A DNA stretch of 5,260 nucleotides from an uncultured Collinsella sp. (GTDB lineage: Bacteria; Actinomycetota; Coriobacteriia; Coriobacteriales; Coriobacteriaceae), in the NCBI GenBank assembly GCA_900555765.1, contig USMA01000098.1, forward strand, positions 1 to 5,260. Reading direction: 5' to 3'. The notes beneath the pieces are model-generated. The model did no database searches and was not told the DNA's origin. It saw only the letters and a program-made list of their open reading frames with translations. The position numbers were made by a program, and so were the translations under genes. Positions 4,797 to 5,260 of this stretch are shown in pieces; position 1 is the stretch's first letter, and each line of letters opens with the position of its first letter.

Positions 4797-5260
4797 ATGA
4801 TCAAGGCAGTGCTGTTTGATATGGACGGTGTGCTGGTCGATACCGAGTGGTTCTACAACCGCCGCCGCGTGGCGTTTATGGAGGAGAAGGGGTTCCACTT
4901 TGACGAGATCCCCGATCTTTCGGGGTCTAACGAGCCCGCCATTTGGGAGGCGCTGGTGCCCGACGATGTTGAGCTGCGCGAGCGCCTGCGCGTGGAGTAC
5001 AAGCAGGTCTACAGCCCGGACCATCCCGTTCCGTATGCCGAGCTGCTCAACGAGCAGACGGAGCCGGTGATGCGTGAGCTGCACGAGCGCGGCGTGAAGT
5101 GCGCCATCGCAAGCTCGTCCTATCGCGAGCTCATTGACGAGCTGGTGGGGATTGCCGGTATCGCCGACGTGCTGGACTACACCATCAGCGGTCACGAGTG
5201 CAGTGCGTTTAAGCCCGACCCCGAGATCTACCTGCGTGCCATGGAGGCGCTGGGGGAGGA
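4797..5260 (+). CDS. HAD-superfamily phosphatase, beta-phosphoglucomutase-like (3' end outside window)
   Basis: The visible 154 residues run off the right edge without a stop. Residues 7-17 read FDMDGVLVDTE, the HAD motif I with nucleophile D8 and acid/base D10. A helical cap region (~18-90) follows, then motif II IASSS (104-108) and motif III FKPDPEIY (K139), all in the order of the beta-phosphoglucomutase / phosphoglycolate phosphatase subgroup. Such enzymes act on small phosphorylated metabolites in the cytoplasm. The final motif with its acidic metal ligands would lie a little beyond the window. With ~155 residues seen, a total near 210-230 would be normal. It follows the deglycase gene but is separated from it by a strong terminator, so its link to the sugar pathway is only positional. 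Its codons (more GTG, CTG, GCG, CGC) look less optimised than those of the PTS genes, suggesting lower expression. Confidence 0.88.
   Translation, partial: MIKAVLFDMDGVLVDTEWFYNRRRVAFMEEKGFHFDEIPDLSGSNEPAIWEALVPDDVELRERLRVEYKQVYSPDHPVPYAELLNEQTEPVMRELHERGVKCAIASSSYRELIDELVGIAGIADVLDYTISGHECSAFKPDPEIYLRAMEALGE

Noticed and set aside
4626..5195. 189-codon minus-strand ORF across the SIS end and HAD gene
   Set aside because: It spans a terminator and lies opposite the HAD motifs, with no recognisable domain.

Overview
The window holds two DNA blocks of different character joined near position 1101-1124. The left block (about 1-1110) looks by eye close to half G+C, with mixed synonymous codons including AGA arginines and A/T-ending codons. 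Its proteins resemble those carried on mobile or accessory DNA of gut Firmicutes (Clostridia). The right block (about 1120-5260) is clearly richer in G+C, with a strong preference for codons ending in C or G and arginine written CGT/CGC. Its gene content and style suggest a Coriobacteriia gut bacterium such as Collinsella. These assignments come from reading, not from a database search.

The left block has three tightly packed plus-strand genes: the C-terminal part of a calcineurin-like metallophosphoesterase (2-529, entering from the left edge), a small protein with a Phd/YefM-antitoxin-like N-terminus (544-969), and, overlapping it by ATGA, the first ~50 codons of a second metallophosphoesterase. 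That second phosphoesterase continues in frame into the middle of the EIIA domain of a mannose-family PTS protein. The resulting 294-residue ORF (966-1850) is therefore a chimera. It keeps only the first phosphoesterase motif, has lost the EIIA N-terminus with its phosphorylatable histidine, and keeps a complete EIIB domain. This is either a metagenome or contig misjoin or a real recombination event; the sequence alone cannot decide.

The right block is a sugar-uptake operon: EIIAB (truncated by the junction), EIIC (1887-2681), EIID (2695-3528), then, after a 199-base gap with two strong inverted repeats, a double-SIS protein of the FrlB/GfrF deglycase type (3728-4711). A mannose-family permease paired with a FrlB-like enzyme points to uptake and phosphorylation of an Amadori compound (fructoselysine or glucoselysine type), followed by cleavage of the phosphorylated product in the cytoplasm; the substrate itself is inferred. 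A good intrinsic terminator (4746-4782) closes this unit. Immediately after it starts a HAD-family, beta-phosphoglucomutase-like phosphatase (4797 to beyond the right edge), with almost no room for its own promoter.

The points most worth a second look are the in-frame phosphoesterase/EIIA junction, the perfect 12-bp inverted repeat at 3606-3636 with an echo of its arm at the start of the deglycase gene, and the terminator lying directly against the ribosome binding site of the HAD gene. I saw no CRISPR array, tRNA, rRNA, transposase or integrase.
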